The position numbers and the translations under genes were made by a program. A model generated the notes under the pieces. It searched no databases. It saw nothing but the letters and a program-made list of their open reading frames with translations, and was not told the origin of the DNA. Positions 18,671 through 27,236 of a stretch of DNA of 64,000 nt are shown here, piece by piece. Each line of letters opens with the position of its first letter. The stretch's first letter is position 1. Origin of the DNA: an uncultured Aquimarina sp. (GTDB lineage: Bacteria > Bacteroidota > Bacteroidia > Flavobacteriales > Flavobacteriaceae); the NCBI GenBank assembly GCA_947496555.1, contig CANMDH010000015.1:49124-113123 (forward strand). Direction: 5' to 3'.

Positions 18671-19831
18671 ATGCGAATCTTCAAAAAATTTCTCAAAGGA
18701 CTTTTGGTAATCATAGTTTTATGTATCATTTTATTATACGTTTTCGATAGTGAATATATCTTTAAAGGAGTACGTGTGGTGTATATGACAGGTCATAATA
18801 CCGCGTACCTAGATGATTATACGCATTTTGACAATCGTACTATCAAAACGGGAACAGAAAATATTCCGTGGGCTATACACAAAGAATATAATACGGCACA
18901 AGCTACCGACCGATTAAATGAGGTTAATGAAAAATTGGGAACTGTGGCCTATATGATCATCAAAAATGATAGTATTTGGTATGAAAATTATGCCGATGGA
19001 TATGGAACTGAATCTAAAACCAACTCATTTTCGATGGCAAAAAGTATGGTTACGGCCATGTTAGGTAAAGCGATCATGGATGGCCACATCAAAAGCCTGG
19101 ATCAACCCCTAGGAGATTTTTTTTCTGAATTTTCTGAAGGATTAGCAAAAAAAACTACAGTAGGAGATCTTTCTTCGATGTCGTCAGGGCTTAATTGGGA
19201 AGAAAGTTATAAAAGTCCTTTTTCTATTACTGCCAAAGCCTATTATGATACCGATATTAGAGAGGTGTTATTAGGACTAGAAGTGGTTGAGGAACCAGGA
19301 AAAGAATTCAAATACCTAAGTGGAAATACACAGCTTCTGGGAATGGTAATCGAGAAAGCTACCGGAAAATCGTTGTCTGAATACCTAAGCGAAAGTTTCT
19401 GGAAACCTATGGGAATGGAGCAGGAGGCAATCTGGCAATTGGATAGTGAAGATAGCGGTATGGAAAAAGCTTACTGTTGCGTTGCAAGTAATGCTCGAGA
19501 CTTTGCTCGTTTTGGAATATTATTTAAAAATAAAGGTGTTTTTGCAGGCAAACAGTTATTACCGGTTGAGTTTACAGAGTTAGCCACCAAAAAAAGATTC
19601 GAAAAAGATGATATGTATGGTTATGGTTTTTGGCTGTCTGACCATCTGGATAAAGAAATCTTTACCATGCGTGGTATTTTGGGGCAATACGTAATTTGTA
19701 TTCCCGAAGATGATGTTATTATTGTAAGACTGGGGCATAATCGAGGCGATTTTGTGCCAGGAGAATCTTTTACTGATGATTTCTTTATTTTTATTGAAGA
19801 AGGGTATAAAATGTTAGAGAATGCTTCATAA
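18671..19831 (+). CDS. serine hydrolase, beta-lactamase class C / 6-aminohexanoate hydrolase type
   Basis: 386 residues. The single N-terminal membrane segment (about 9-25) has no lipobox, so it is probably inner-membrane anchored with the domain in the periplasm. The nucleophile motif is S121-M-A-K124 (SFSMAKSM), followed by SSMSSGLNWEE and the C-terminal HNRGD segment at the place of the KTG triad. This resembles NylB-like hydrolases more than DD-peptidases. Where a YxN motif is expected, YCC occurs, which is unusual. It overlaps the following exonuclease gene by 11 bases. Substrate unknown. Confidence 0.87.
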   Translation: MRIFKKFLKGLLVIIVLCIILLYVFDSEYIFKGVRVVYMTGHNTAYLDDYTHFDNRTIKTGTENIPWAIHKEYNTAQATDRLNEVNEKLGTVAYMIIKNDSIWYENYADGYGTESKTNSFSMAKSMVTAMLGKAIMDGHIKSLDQPLGDFFSEFSEGLAKKTTVGDLSSMSSGLNWEESYKSPFSITAKAYYDTDIREVLLGLEVVEEPGKEFKYLSGNTQLLGMVIEKATGKSLSEYLSESFWKPMGMEQEAIWQLDSEDSGMEKAYCCVASNARDFARFGILFKNKGVFAGKQLLPVEFTELATKKRFEKDDMYGYGFWLSDHLDKEIFTMRGILGQYVICIPEDDVIIVRLGHNRGDFVPGESFTDDFFIFIEEGYKMLENAS

Positions 19832-20534
19832 ATTAAATCTGGAACATGTTTTGTTTTTGGATATAGAAACCGTTCCTGAACATCAGGATTTTGAAGGCTT
19901 AAGTGAAGAGATGAAATACCTTTGGGCCGATAAAACCAAATATCAGCGAAAAGAAGAATTCTCGCCAGAAGAGTTTTACGAACGTGCCGGTATTTGGGCC
20001 GAGTTTGGTAAGATCGTGTGTATATCTGTGGGGTATTTTACCTTTAAAGGCGAAAAAAGATCCTTCAGAACTACTTCGTTTTATGGTGAAGAAAAACAAC
20101 TATTGTCAGACTTCAAAAACCTTATTGAAACACATTTTAGTGGCCCTCAACATTTGTTGTGTGCTCATAACGGAAAAGAGTTTGATTTTCCGTATATCGC
20201 TCGTAGGATGATCATTCATAATATTGCTTTACCCTATAAACTCAATCTGTTTGGTAAAAAACCATGGGAGGTTCCGCATTTGGATACCTTAGATCTTTGG
20301 AAATTTGGGGATTATAAACACTATACTTCTCTAAAATTACTAACCAATATTTTGGGCATCCCATCTCCCAAAGATGATATTGATGGCAGCCAGGTACGAA
20401 ATGTATATTATGATGATCAGGATATCGATCGCATTATCATTTATTGCGAAAAAGATACAGTTGCTGTAGCACAAATTTTACTTCGACTGCGGCAAGAAGA
20501 ATTATTAAATGATAATGAGGTTGTTTCAGTATAA
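19821..20534 (+). CDS. predicted 3'-5' exonuclease (PolB-like DEDDy exonuclease)
   Basis: 237 residues of a ribonuclease-H-like exonuclease. Exo I is LFLDIETVPE with D14 and E16, exo II CAHNGKEFDFPYIARR near 117 and exo III YCEKDTVAVAQ near 215. These match the family of stand-alone exonucleases related to the proofreading domain of DNA polymerase B. No helicase or polymerase domain is attached. It starts 11 bases inside the serine hydrolase gene, so they share a transcript although their functions are unrelated. The biological substrate is unknown. Confidence 0.88.
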   Translation: MLHKLNLEHVLFLDIETVPEHQDFEGLSEEMKYLWADKTKYQRKEEFSPEEFYERAGIWAEFGKIVCISVGYFTFKGEKRSFRTTSFYGEEKQLLSDFKNLIETHFSGPQHLLCAHNGKEFDFPYIARRMIIHNIALPYKLNLFGKKPWEVPHLDTLDLWKFGDYKHYTSLKLLTNILGIPSPKDDIDGSQVRNVYYDDQDIDRIIIYCEKDTVAVAQILLRLRQEELLNDNEVVSV

Positions 20535-20544
20535 ATAAAACCCC

Positions 20545-20955
20545 TTAATTCATTTGATTGCGCTTGTCGTCTTTTGTCGGAAAATATAGATTCGAACTGC
20601 TGTAGCTAGTACCATATGTCATTACAGCAGAATAGACCTGACCAACAGCATCCTCAACCTGAGATTCGGAAAGCTCTTTTAACGAGTGCATAAATGCAGC
20701 CCAAAGTACTTTCCCAGAAATGGCATACTTCACATCCAGTGCCGAATGGAAATTAGCTTCCAAACAACGTTTACTATCTTCTTCAGACATGGTCTTGTGT
20801 TCTCTAATCGGAGCAATGATGCGTATACGGTTATGCAACTCATCGGTTAAACACACAAAATGTATATCGTTAATTACAAATTCCCAGTTTCCATTAGAAC
20901 CATCAATTTCGTTGGTAAGGGATCTGAAAATTTGATCTAGTTGTTTGTTATCCAT
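20545..20955 (-). CDS. hypothetical protein, YbjN/CesT-like fold suspected
   Basis: 136 residues, cytoplasmic. The order of strands and helices (WEFVINDIHFVCLTD, RIRIIAPIREH, LEANFHSALDVKYAISGKVLWAAFMHSL) recalls the YbjN/type-III-chaperone-like fold used by many small binding proteins, but I cannot name a family. It is convergent with the exonuclease gene (10-base gap) and monocistronic. Confidence 0.6.
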   Translation of the reverse strand: MDNKQLDQIFRSLTNEIDGSNGNWEFVINDIHFVCLTDELHNRIRIIAPIREHKTMSEEDSKRCLEANFHSALDVKYAISGKVLWAAFMHSLKELSESQVEDAVGQVYSAVMTYGTSYSSSNLYFPTKDDKRNQMN

Positions 20956-21076
20956 ATGCTATAGTTTCTCATAAGCCATATAAATGCTTAGAGATATTTC
21001 CTAATTCTTACAAATTTAAGGTTTTTAATTCATCATAAATACCTCTAAGCACATTGAACGAGCTTATTTATCAACA

Positions 21077-21820
21077 TCAAGCAATAGATATTGATTCGTT
21101 TTCAGAGGCTACCTCGACGAAAATGTCTACAAGTTCTTTAGGTCTACTAAAAAAGGGAGAATGACTTGTATCCATCTTGTATACTTTTTTACATGGGGTT
21201 TCTGTATACATTTTTTGTTGTATAAATGGTGTTACGGCTCTGTCTTTGGTTAATTCAATATAATATCGGGGTACACTTCCAAAATTTTCTTGGGTAAGGT
21301 TTAGTGTCGTCATTCCAGATTCAATGGGTTCATTACTTAAAATAACTTTTGCCATTTCAGTAATGTCCTCATCACAATCATGATATAATCCTTCTTTAAA
21401 TATTTCTGGTTGCAAGGTGTGGGATTTGGTTTTTTCATGAATAGTTACATAAGATTTTAACCACCCTTCGGTATCTTGTGCAGAATATTCTTTCTGTGTT
21501 TTTCCGTTTGGAATAAGATAGGCGGCCAGATAAATGAGTTTTTCTATTTTATCTGGACGATATTCTGCCACCTGTGAAATCATAATTCCATTTTTACTGT
21601 GTCCCACCAAAATGACATTGTCATTAATACTATCGATTAAATCACAAAGCTTTTCTACTGTTTTCTTAAATGTTACTTCTTCAATAGGTGTTTTGTCCTT
21701 ACCCATACCTGGCAGATCGATAGCATATACTGTGTGTCCTTGTTTTTCTAGAAGTGATGTTACTTTGTACCAGTTCCAGGCACTATGCCATGAACCATGA
21801 ATTAAAATAAATGTTTTCAT
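21077..21820 (-). CDS. alpha/beta-fold hydrolase, MES/EstC type
   Basis: 247 residues from the ATG at 21820; the longer frame from 21880 adds a hydrophobic tail foreign to the family. Begins FILIHGSWHSAWNW (oxyanion loop), with nucleophile GHSKNG near 75. That elbow reads GHSKNG rather than the usual GHSMGG, but Ser is present. The C-terminal histidine is in DTSHSPFFS. Related proteins are small-molecule esterases or hydroxynitrile-lyase-like enzymes (methyl-ester hydrolases). Monocistronic; substrate unknown. Confidence 0.8.
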   Translation of the reverse strand: MKTFILIHGSWHSAWNWYKVTSLLEKQGHTVYAIDLPGMGKDKTPIEEVTFKKTVEKLCDLIDSINDNVILVGHSKNGIMISQVAEYRPDKIEKLIYLAAYLIPNGKTQKEYSAQDTEGWLKSYVTIHEKTKSHTLQPEIFKEGLYHDCDEDITEMAKVILSNEPIESGMTTLNLTQENFGSVPRYYIELTKDRAVTPFIQQKMYTETPCKKVYKMDTSHSPFFSRPKELVDIFVEVASENESISIA

Positions 21821-21974
21821 TTCTACTGTTTTTTTAATAGTGATAAAACAAAAGTAGAAATGAAAGAAACCAATAAACACCCAAAACTTGCTATCTTTTT
21901 TAGGTACACATCTTGATTATTAAGTATATAATCACATTGTTATGTCGACCTATAATTTGGGGTTAAGATTTGTT

Positions 21975-22015
21975 AAAAAAAAATTTCCCCCACCAAAAAA
22001 TTGGTGAGGGAATTT
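21975..22015 (-). terminator. intrinsic terminator downstream of the ncRNA candidate
   Basis: Minus-strand hairpin of about 15 pairs with one bulge (CCCTCACCAA with TTGGTGGGGG) followed by nine T residues. It is about 300 bases after the modC stop and facing the same way, so it could also end a read-through modC transcript. Confidence 0.75.
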
Positions 22016-22124
22016 ACTGTAATTATATACCAGTCGTGTCCCCCAACAAACCCGAATTTTTACGTTCGAGCCAATTCCCTTCGATATAATTACAAAGCAA
22101 GCAGGGTAGAAAATAAATAAAAAC
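21975..22124 (-). ncRNA. candidate structured small RNA with own terminator
   Basis: On the minus strand, an 11-base helix closes across 55 bases (22084-22094 with 22018-22028, ATATAATTACA type). Inside it, a second stem pairs CTCGAA with TTCGGG around an 8-base loop and can extend by about six wobble-rich pairs, leaving asymmetric internal loops. About 10 bases downstream follows an intrinsic terminator (arms about 21981-22015 plus nine T). A TTG at 22158-22160 and TATTTTGG at 22129-22136, 21 bases apart, approximate the Bacteroidota promoter, which would start a ~150-base RNA near 22124. The closing-stem/bubble/hairpin shape resembles 6S-type RNA, but identity is untested. Confidence 0.45.
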
Positions 22125-22317
22125 CCTACCAAAATATCATTGATATTAATTTATGAGCAAGTGGTTAAAAGAAAATTAAGCGTGTGATCTCTGTGAAGTA
22201 ATTTGATGCAGCGAATATAAAGATTTATTTTAATATAGTGCGAAAATAATTAACATTTTTTTAAGGATTGTTAATGATTTTAAGTGTGATTTGGTTTATA
22301 AATATCGACTTACTAAT

Positions 22318-23193
22318 TTATATAATCTTCTGAATCATGGGGTTAAAAGCTTTAGAAGCTACCATAACTTTATCTCCAATGGTAAGATCTGTGATTTCAG
22401 ATTTTTGGGCAATTACCTTTACTATGTTAGCACCTATTAATACGGTAACAACATAGACTACCTCTTCTTGCTGAATGGAAACGACTTCACCCGTAAATCT
22501 AAATTTGGCACTCATCTGATGCGAGGTGAAAATTTCTGAAGGCGTTCCGGATCGCACAATTTTTCCATCTTCTAAAACATGTACTTTATCTGATAACTTT
22601 AGGATTTCCCCAATATCATGACTCACCAATATAGTTGTTAAATTATATTGTTTATGGACTCTCAAAATATACTCCTGTAGCTTTATTCTCATTTTGGTAT
22701 CGAGAGCCGATAAAGGTTCATCCAACAACAGAATATTGGGTCGTTGTACCAGGGCTCTTGCCAGGGCAACTCGTTGTTGTTGTCCACCAGAAAGAGTTTT
22801 GGGTTTTCGATATTGTAGATCTCCCAACTCTATGATTTCGATAAGTTCTTCGATTATTTGATAATCTTGGTTTTTTTCAAGAGCATACTCAAGGTTTTTA
22901 CGCACCGTCATGTTTGGAAACAGCGCATATTCCTGAAACACAAAACCTATTTTCCGCTTTTGCGGCGAAAGATTAATTTTCTTTTTGATATCCAACCAAA
23001 CTTGTTCGTTTATCACGATTTTTCCTTGATCTGGAGTAAGTAATCCCGCCAACATACGAAGAGTTGAAGTTTTTCCTGCTCCCGATTCACCATACAGGGT
23101 AATAAATTTTCCTGGTGTAATATTCAGTTCGATGTCCAAGGGCATATCACCTTGAGCAGTGTGCAACATTTTATATAACGACAACCCTATCAT
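22318..23193 (-). CDS. modC: molybdate ABC transporter ATP-binding protein
   Basis: 291 residues. Walker A GESGAGKTS near 34-42, signature LSGGQQQRVALARAL near 130, Walker B ILLLDEPLSALD near 155, switch LVSHD near 190, and a C-terminal TOBE-like region (about 230-290, GEVVSI...ANIVKVIAQ). It drives molybdate (possibly tungstate) import from the cytoplasmic side. Its start overlaps the modB stop by 4 bases. It is the last gene of a long minus-strand cluster that supplies molybdenum for the linked xanthine dehydrogenase. Confidence 0.93.
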   Translation of the reverse strand: MIGLSLYKMLHTAQGDMPLDIELNITPGKFITLYGESGAGKTSTLRMLAGLLTPDQGKIVINEQVWLDIKKKINLSPQKRKIGFVFQEYALFPNMTVRKNLEYALEKNQDYQIIEELIEIIELGDLQYRKPKTLSGGQQQRVALARALVQRPNILLLDEPLSALDTKMRIKLQEYILRVHKQYNLTTILVSHDIGEILKLSDKVHVLEDGKIVRSGTPSEIFTSHQMSAKFRFTGEVVSIQQEEVVYVVTVLIGANIVKVIAQKSEITDLTIGDKVMVASKAFNPMIQKII

Positions 23194-23864
23194 TTACCAT
23201 ATTTTTTTAAATATCCGCCATTTACCAGATAAACTATTAATAAAATTGAGAATGTGATCCCAAGCAAAATCAATGAATAGGTATTCGCGGTATCATAATT
23301 TAAGGCTTCGACTTCGTCATAGATAGCAATCGAAGCTACTTTGGTTTTTCCTGGGATATTGCCACCAATCATTAGTACCACACCAAATTCGCCCACGGTA
23401 TGAGCAAAGGAGAGTACGATTCCTGTAAGCAACGCAGGTTTTATATTGGGTAATAATATTTTGAAGACTGTCTGTAGTTTTGATTTGCCTAACACATAGG
23501 AAGCTTCTTTAAGTTGTTTTGGAAGCGCTGCCAATCCGGCTTGAATAGGTTGCACCATAAAAGGTAAACTGTATAAAATTGAAGCTAATACTAATCCTTC
23601 AAAAGAAAAAATAAGACGTAGCCCTAACCATTCATTAAGCCAATTGCCAAATGCATTATTTGGGCTAAAAGCAACTAACAAATAAAAACCCAATACGGTA
23701 GGAGGTAAGACCAAAGGCATACTAACCAGGGTTTCGATAACAGGTTTGATCTTTGATTTTGAATACGCCAACCAATAGGCAAGAGGAATTCCAACAACAA
23801 GAAGTAGGGCAGTAGTGATGAGTGCCAACTTAAAAGTCAATATGAGCGGTTCCCAATCCATCAT
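23190..23864 (-). CDS. modB: molybdate ABC transporter permease
   Basis: 224 residues with about five membrane segments. The ABC-importer EAA loop is around 135 (LKEASYVLGKSKLQTVFKILLP), with MPLVLPPTVLGFYLL near 50-65 and HTVGEFGVVLMIGGNIPG near 160-178, which are hallmark ModB/CysT sequences. Inner membrane channel for molybdate. Four-base overlaps with the Mop gene upstream and modC downstream show tight coupling. Confidence 0.94.
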   Translation of the reverse strand: MMDWEPLILTFKLALITTALLLVVGIPLAYWLAYSKSKIKPVIETLVSMPLVLPPTVLGFYLLVAFSPNNAFGNWLNEWLGLRLIFSFEGLVLASILYSLPFMVQPIQAGLAALPKQLKEASYVLGKSKLQTVFKILLPNIKPALLTGIVLSFAHTVGEFGVVLMIGGNIPGKTKVASIAIYDEVEALNYDTANTYSLILLGITFSILLIVYLVNGGYLKKYGK

Positions 23865-24259
23865 ACACTTAGTGATATTTCATTGGTTTTAATCATTGCC
23901 GTTACCGCAGTATCTTGTTCTATATCTAATTGGTTGACTGCTTTGGTTGTGATTACTGAAACAATATCACCAACTGCCGTATGGACAGTCAATTTACTTA
24001 ACAAGGTTCCCTTTTCAAGGTTTTTAACCGTTCCCGTGATTTGATTTTGCAAGCTTACATTCTTAGTGCTTCCTGTAGCAATGACAACTTCGGTTTCTTT
24101 AAATAATAGGCTAATAGTATTTCCGATGACAAGATAAGAGGCGGTATCGGGAGTTTCAATAATTATTGCAGTAAACGATACATTATTCACCTTGGTGGTT
24201 ACCAAAGTTATACTACCATTTACTTCGATATTTGATATTTGCCCCTGTAGTTTGTTCAT
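23861..24259 (-). CDS. Mop/TOBE-domain molybdate-binding protein (molbindin-like)
   Basis: 132 residues made of two ~66-residue Mop repeats (first NKLQGQISNIEVNGSITLVTTKV, second NQITGTVKNLEKGTLLSKLTVHT), the di-Mop arrangement that binds oxyanions in molbindins. No DNA-binding domain, so it is a storage or homeostasis protein rather than ModE. It lies between modA and modB with 4-base overlaps on both sides. It could buffer molybdate on entry. Confidence 0.85.
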   Translation of the reverse strand: MNKLQGQISNIEVNGSITLVTTKVNNVSFTAIIIETPDTASYLVIGNTISLLFKETEVVIATGSTKNVSLQNQITGTVKNLEKGTLLSKLTVHTAVGDIVSVITTKAVNQLDIEQDTAVTAMIKTNEISLSV

Positions 24260-25029
24260 TTTATAGAGGCAAGGTATCCAAAATTTTCAAGAATTTCTTT
24301 GGATTTTGGAGAGAATAGAAACTTGTAAAACTTCAAAGTAGCTTCGCTAATCGAATCTTTCTTTATGATCACTGCGCCTTGGGCGATTGGAGTATATAGA
24401 TTTTTGTCGATAGCAATCCATTGACCCTTTCCTTCCATTTGGGGTGATAATACTACAGATTTGGCCGTAAAACCTACTTGCGCAGCTCCTGAAACTATAA
24501 ACTGATTGGTTTGTGAAATGCTTTCGCCATACACCAATTTATCAGATAGCTGATCATAAATATTTGCTTGCTTTAAAACTGAAATTGCTGCTTCCCCGTA
24601 GGGAGCTGTTTTGGGGTTGGCAACGGCGATATGTTCGATTTTTTGATGAGTGAGTAATTCCAGACTGGGTTGTAAATCTTCTAAAGCAGACCAAAGCACT
24701 AGTTGCCCGTATCCATAAACCTTGGGGTTTTCGATTGTATAACCATTTTTGTGTAGCGTTTCAGGATATTTCATGTCTGCAGAAACGAAAACATCGTATG
24801 GTGCTCCTTCCTGGATTTGCGCAGTAAGTTTACCCGACGAACTAATGATCACATCGCAATCAATCCCGGTCTTTTGGGTAAAAGCGGCTGCAATATCTTT
24901 CATTACAAACTGCATATTGGCAGCTGTGGCAATAGTTACTTTTGAAGTTTTGGAAGGGGTGCAACCCGTTGCAAAAAGCAGCAAGAATAAGGCAATAATA
25001 TGAGTTCTTACTGGATGCTTGAGCTTCAT
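24256..25029 (-). CDS. modA: molybdate-binding periplasmic lipoprotein
   Basis: 257 residues. Lipobox LLFATGC (Cys23), then VTIATAANMQFVMKDIAAAF and SSGKLTAQIQEGAPYDVFVSADM, both standard ModA ligand-loop sequences (serines contact the oxyanion), and later VANPKTAPYGEAA. It captures molybdate (or tungstate) in the periplasm and delivers it to ModB. The stop overlaps the Mop gene, and the start overlaps the TfoX-like gene by 4 bases. Confidence 0.94.
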   Translation of the reverse strand: MKLKHPVRTHIIALFLLLFATGCTPSKTSKVTIATAANMQFVMKDIAAAFTQKTGIDCDVIISSSGKLTAQIQEGAPYDVFVSADMKYPETLHKNGYTIENPKVYGYGQLVLWSALEDLQPSLELLTHQKIEHIAVANPKTAPYGEAAISVLKQANIYDQLSDKLVYGESISQTNQFIVSGAAQVGFTAKSVVLSPQMEGKGQWIAIDKNLYTPIAQGAVIIKKDSISEATLKFYKFLFSPKSKEILENFGYLASIK

Positions 25030-25349
25030 TTTGAAATGGCAATTGATTTGTTAGCCCAATTGATCAACTCATCTAAATTTTCAAGAACATCTCCAGGAAT
25101 GGAAAAATAGGGCATTTTACTGTGTTGCGTAGCGCCTTTTTCTTCAAAATGAGCCTTGTTTGAATCATCGGCTTTCAAAAAATAGTTTCCTTTTGAGTCT
25201 ACAATGCCAAACATTTTCCCTTCGTGAAAGATCCCATGTCCTCCAAACATTTTTTTGGAGGTTATACCACCAATCGAACTAAGTTTTTCGACCAAAAAAT
25301 CTGCTGCAAGATTAGAAGCACCTGTATTTTTATCTCCTTTTACTCCCAT
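25026..25349 (-). CDS. TfoX/Sxy N-terminal-domain protein
   Basis: 107 residues with the TfoX_N pattern SIGGITSKKMFGGHGIFHEGKMFGIV...YFLKADDSN. It lacks the C-terminal half of E. coli Sxy/TfoX, which controls competence, and small versions like this have no defined role. It is placed between the guanine deaminase gene and modA, overlapping modA by 4 bases, so it is expressed with the molybdate transporter. Whether it acts in that pathway is unknown. Confidence 0.85.
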   Translation of the reverse strand: MGVKGDKNTGASNLAADFLVEKLSSIGGITSKKMFGGHGIFHEGKMFGIVDSKGNYFLKADDSNKAHFEEKGATQHSKMPYFSIPGDVLENLDELINWANKSIAISK

Positions 25350-25483
25350 GATATATGTTTTTAGGTTTTTGCGATTAGTTACTGCATGTACTAAACATCC
25401 TCACAATAAAGCTCTTTTTTAAGTAAAGTCTTTATTTTTGTTTTCAGATTATGGCATATAATTATTCAAGTGATTAAATTGAA

Positions 25484-25960
25484 TCAATATTCTGTTCTGT
25501 CAGGTTTTGAATTCCATTTTTGGAAAACTTTTAAGGCTTCATCACGCATTCCGTTGGTGAATTCTATTTGTCTATTCGAGATTCCTACGGCAATCTCATC
25601 GTAAATTAATTGATCATCAAATTCAATATCGGCAGCATCTTCACGTGTACAACCGTAAAAAACTTTTTTAGGCCTGGCCCAATATATAGCTCCCAAACAC
25701 ATAGGACAGGGTTCACAAGAGGTATAAATGATACAATCGTCTAATTGAAAAGTGTTTAATTTTTTACAAGCAGTACGGATGGCATCTACTTCTGCATGAG
25801 CTGTGGGATCATTCTGTGACGTTACCTTATTGCATCCTTCGGCAATAATTTCACCGTTCTTTACAATCACAGCCCCAAATGGACCTCCTGTATTAGAATC
25901 CATACCATTTTCTGCAAGTTCGATGGCGCGTCTCATAAATTTCTTATCCTCTTCTGTCAT
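25484..25960 (-). CDS. guaD: guanine deaminase (CDA-fold nucleoside/purine deaminase)
   Basis: 158 residues. Zinc site HAEVDAIRTAC (His and catalytic Glu) around 56-58 and PCPMC near 87-91; this motif pair and the C-terminal REDAADIEFDDQLIYDEI region match bacterial GuaD rather than tRNA adenosine deaminase. It converts guanine to xanthine, the substrate of the xanthine dehydrogenase encoded in the same cluster, which supports the assignment. Cytoplasmic. There is a 134-bp gap before the TfoX-like gene, so an internal promoter is possible. Confidence 0.87.
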   Translation of the reverse strand: MTEEDKKFMRRAIELAENGMDSNTGGPFGAVIVKNGEIIAEGCNKVTSQNDPTAHAEVDAIRTACKKLNTFQLDDCIIYTSCEPCPMCLGAIYWARPKKVFYGCTREDAADIEFDDQLIYDEIAVGISNRQIEFTNGMRDEALKVFQKWNSKPDRTEY

Positions 25961-26052
25961 TTCTGTTATTTTAATATTTTTAATCTGTCTGATCTATCAT
26001 GAATCAAAACCAGTTTGAAATGTATCTTTTTTAGATTAAGAAACAAAATAAA

Positions 26053-27003
26053 TTATTGATTCACGTTTTTAATCTTAATAACTTGAGCAGCAATGCTTAC
26101 TGCAATTTCATGAGGGGTTTGACTTTTTATGGCAATTCCTATAGGTGCATGAACGATATCTAATTCAGACGCTGTGACACCTTCTTTTTGTAATACTTCC
26201 CACATTGTTTTTAGTTTTGCGGTACTACCAAGTACACCTATATATGCAAAGCTATTTCTAATAAGTTTACTAAGTACTAATTTATCATCAGTGTATCTGT
26301 TGGTCATAATTGCCACATAATTCTCTGGACCCTCTGGAATGTAATTTGTTATTTCATTGAAGTCTACTGTTAATTTCTGATGTGCACTGGTATTTAGCTC
26401 AAGTGTATTTAGATGTTCTCGATTATCAAAAACTATAACATGAAACCCAAGGGTAACGAACAATTCAGAAACCGCTATGCTTACATGTCCGCCACCAACA
26501 ATATATAATGTGCTCATAAACCCTATATGTTCTTTAAAAAACCAATCTTGAGATGAAGTTATCTGGTATTCGAATTTATCGGCTAGCTGTTCATTTAAAA
26601 AATTGATTGAAGTAGGTGTTAGGATAAATATTCCTTTGGTATTGCCCTGCAAACAATCCAAAATACCTTCAATAATCGAAATATGTTGAGTGCTCAAAGG
26701 GTGAAAAACCACAGTCTGCTCTCCAGAGCAAATCATTCCCGAACCATTTTGCTTATGTCCCTGATGTATTTGTCTTTTCAAAAAGATTTTCAGATCACCA
26801 TCTTGCAGTAATTTTTTAGCTTCTTCTACTAGCGAAAACTCCATGACGCCTCCACCAATAGAACCAAAAATAAAACCGTCTTCGGCAACCAGCATTTTAA
26901 ATCCTTTTCTACCTGGAGAACTGCCAATGTTTTCAATAACCGTAAGTAGATATACGTTTTGGGTATCTCGTAATTTTGATAAAAGATGCTGCCAGAATTT
27001 CAT
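26053..27003 (-). CDS. xdhC: XdhC family protein (molybdenum-cofactor insertion factor)
   Basis: 316 residues. N-terminal XdhC/CoxI domain (VIENIGSSPGRKGFKMLV...SIGGGVMEF, about 20-70) and C-terminal Rossmann domain with TLYIVGGGHVSIAVSELF near 170 and GVLGSTAKLKTMW near 260. XdhC binds and sulfurates Moco and inserts it into xanthine dehydrogenase; it is not part of the mature enzyme. Located in the same-strand cluster with xdhA, xdhB and the mod genes, as expected. Confidence 0.92.
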   Translation of the reverse strand: MKFWQHLLSKLRDTQNVYLLTVIENIGSSPGRKGFKMLVAEDGFIFGSIGGGVMEFSLVEEAKKLLQDGDLKIFLKRQIHQGHKQNGSGMICSGEQTVVFHPLSTQHISIIEGILDCLQGNTKGIFILTPTSINFLNEQLADKFEYQITSSQDWFFKEHIGFMSTLYIVGGGHVSIAVSELFVTLGFHVIVFDNREHLNTLELNTSAHQKLTVDFNEITNYIPEGPENYVAIMTNRYTDDKLVLSKLIRNSFAYIGVLGSTAKLKTMWEVLQKEGVTASELDIVHAPIGIAIKSQTPHEIAVSIAAQVIKIKNVNQ

Positions 27004-27087
27004 ACGTTTTAGGCTCTAGTTTAGGTTTCCTTTGATGATTGTAAGATATTTATTTGATTGACAAATAACAATGTATCCTATCCTAAA

Positions 27088-27106
27088 TCCTTTCCAAAGG
27101 AAAGGA
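27088..27106. repeat. short palindrome (REP-like) in the xdhC upstream gap
   Basis: Perfect 8-bp arms TCCTTTCC and GGAAAGGA around AAA, followed by a more GC-rich tract to about 27185 unlike the surrounding DNA. It lies in the 233-bp gap between xdhC and the membrane-protein gene. It resembles interspersed flavobacterial repeats rather than a terminator, because no T-run follows on the minus strand. Confidence 0.45.
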
Positions 27107-27236
27107 CTTTTTGACCACCTTCCCTTAGGACGACAGAGCGATAGCGATGGGCGAGCTGTAGCCGTGGACTAGGGATGGGATGAAAGACTCATAGGTCAAA
27201 AATACCAACGCAAATCTAAACTAAATCAAAGTTTTA

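Noticed and set aside
22040-22085. Possible tRNA T-arm (GTTCGAG) on the plus strand
   Set aside because: No matching acceptor, D or anticodon stems could be formed around it; the region pairs better as the minus-strand hairpin described.
21950-22132. 60-residue minus-strand open frame
   Set aside because: It runs through the terminator hairpin and the structured RNA; composition is not protein-like.
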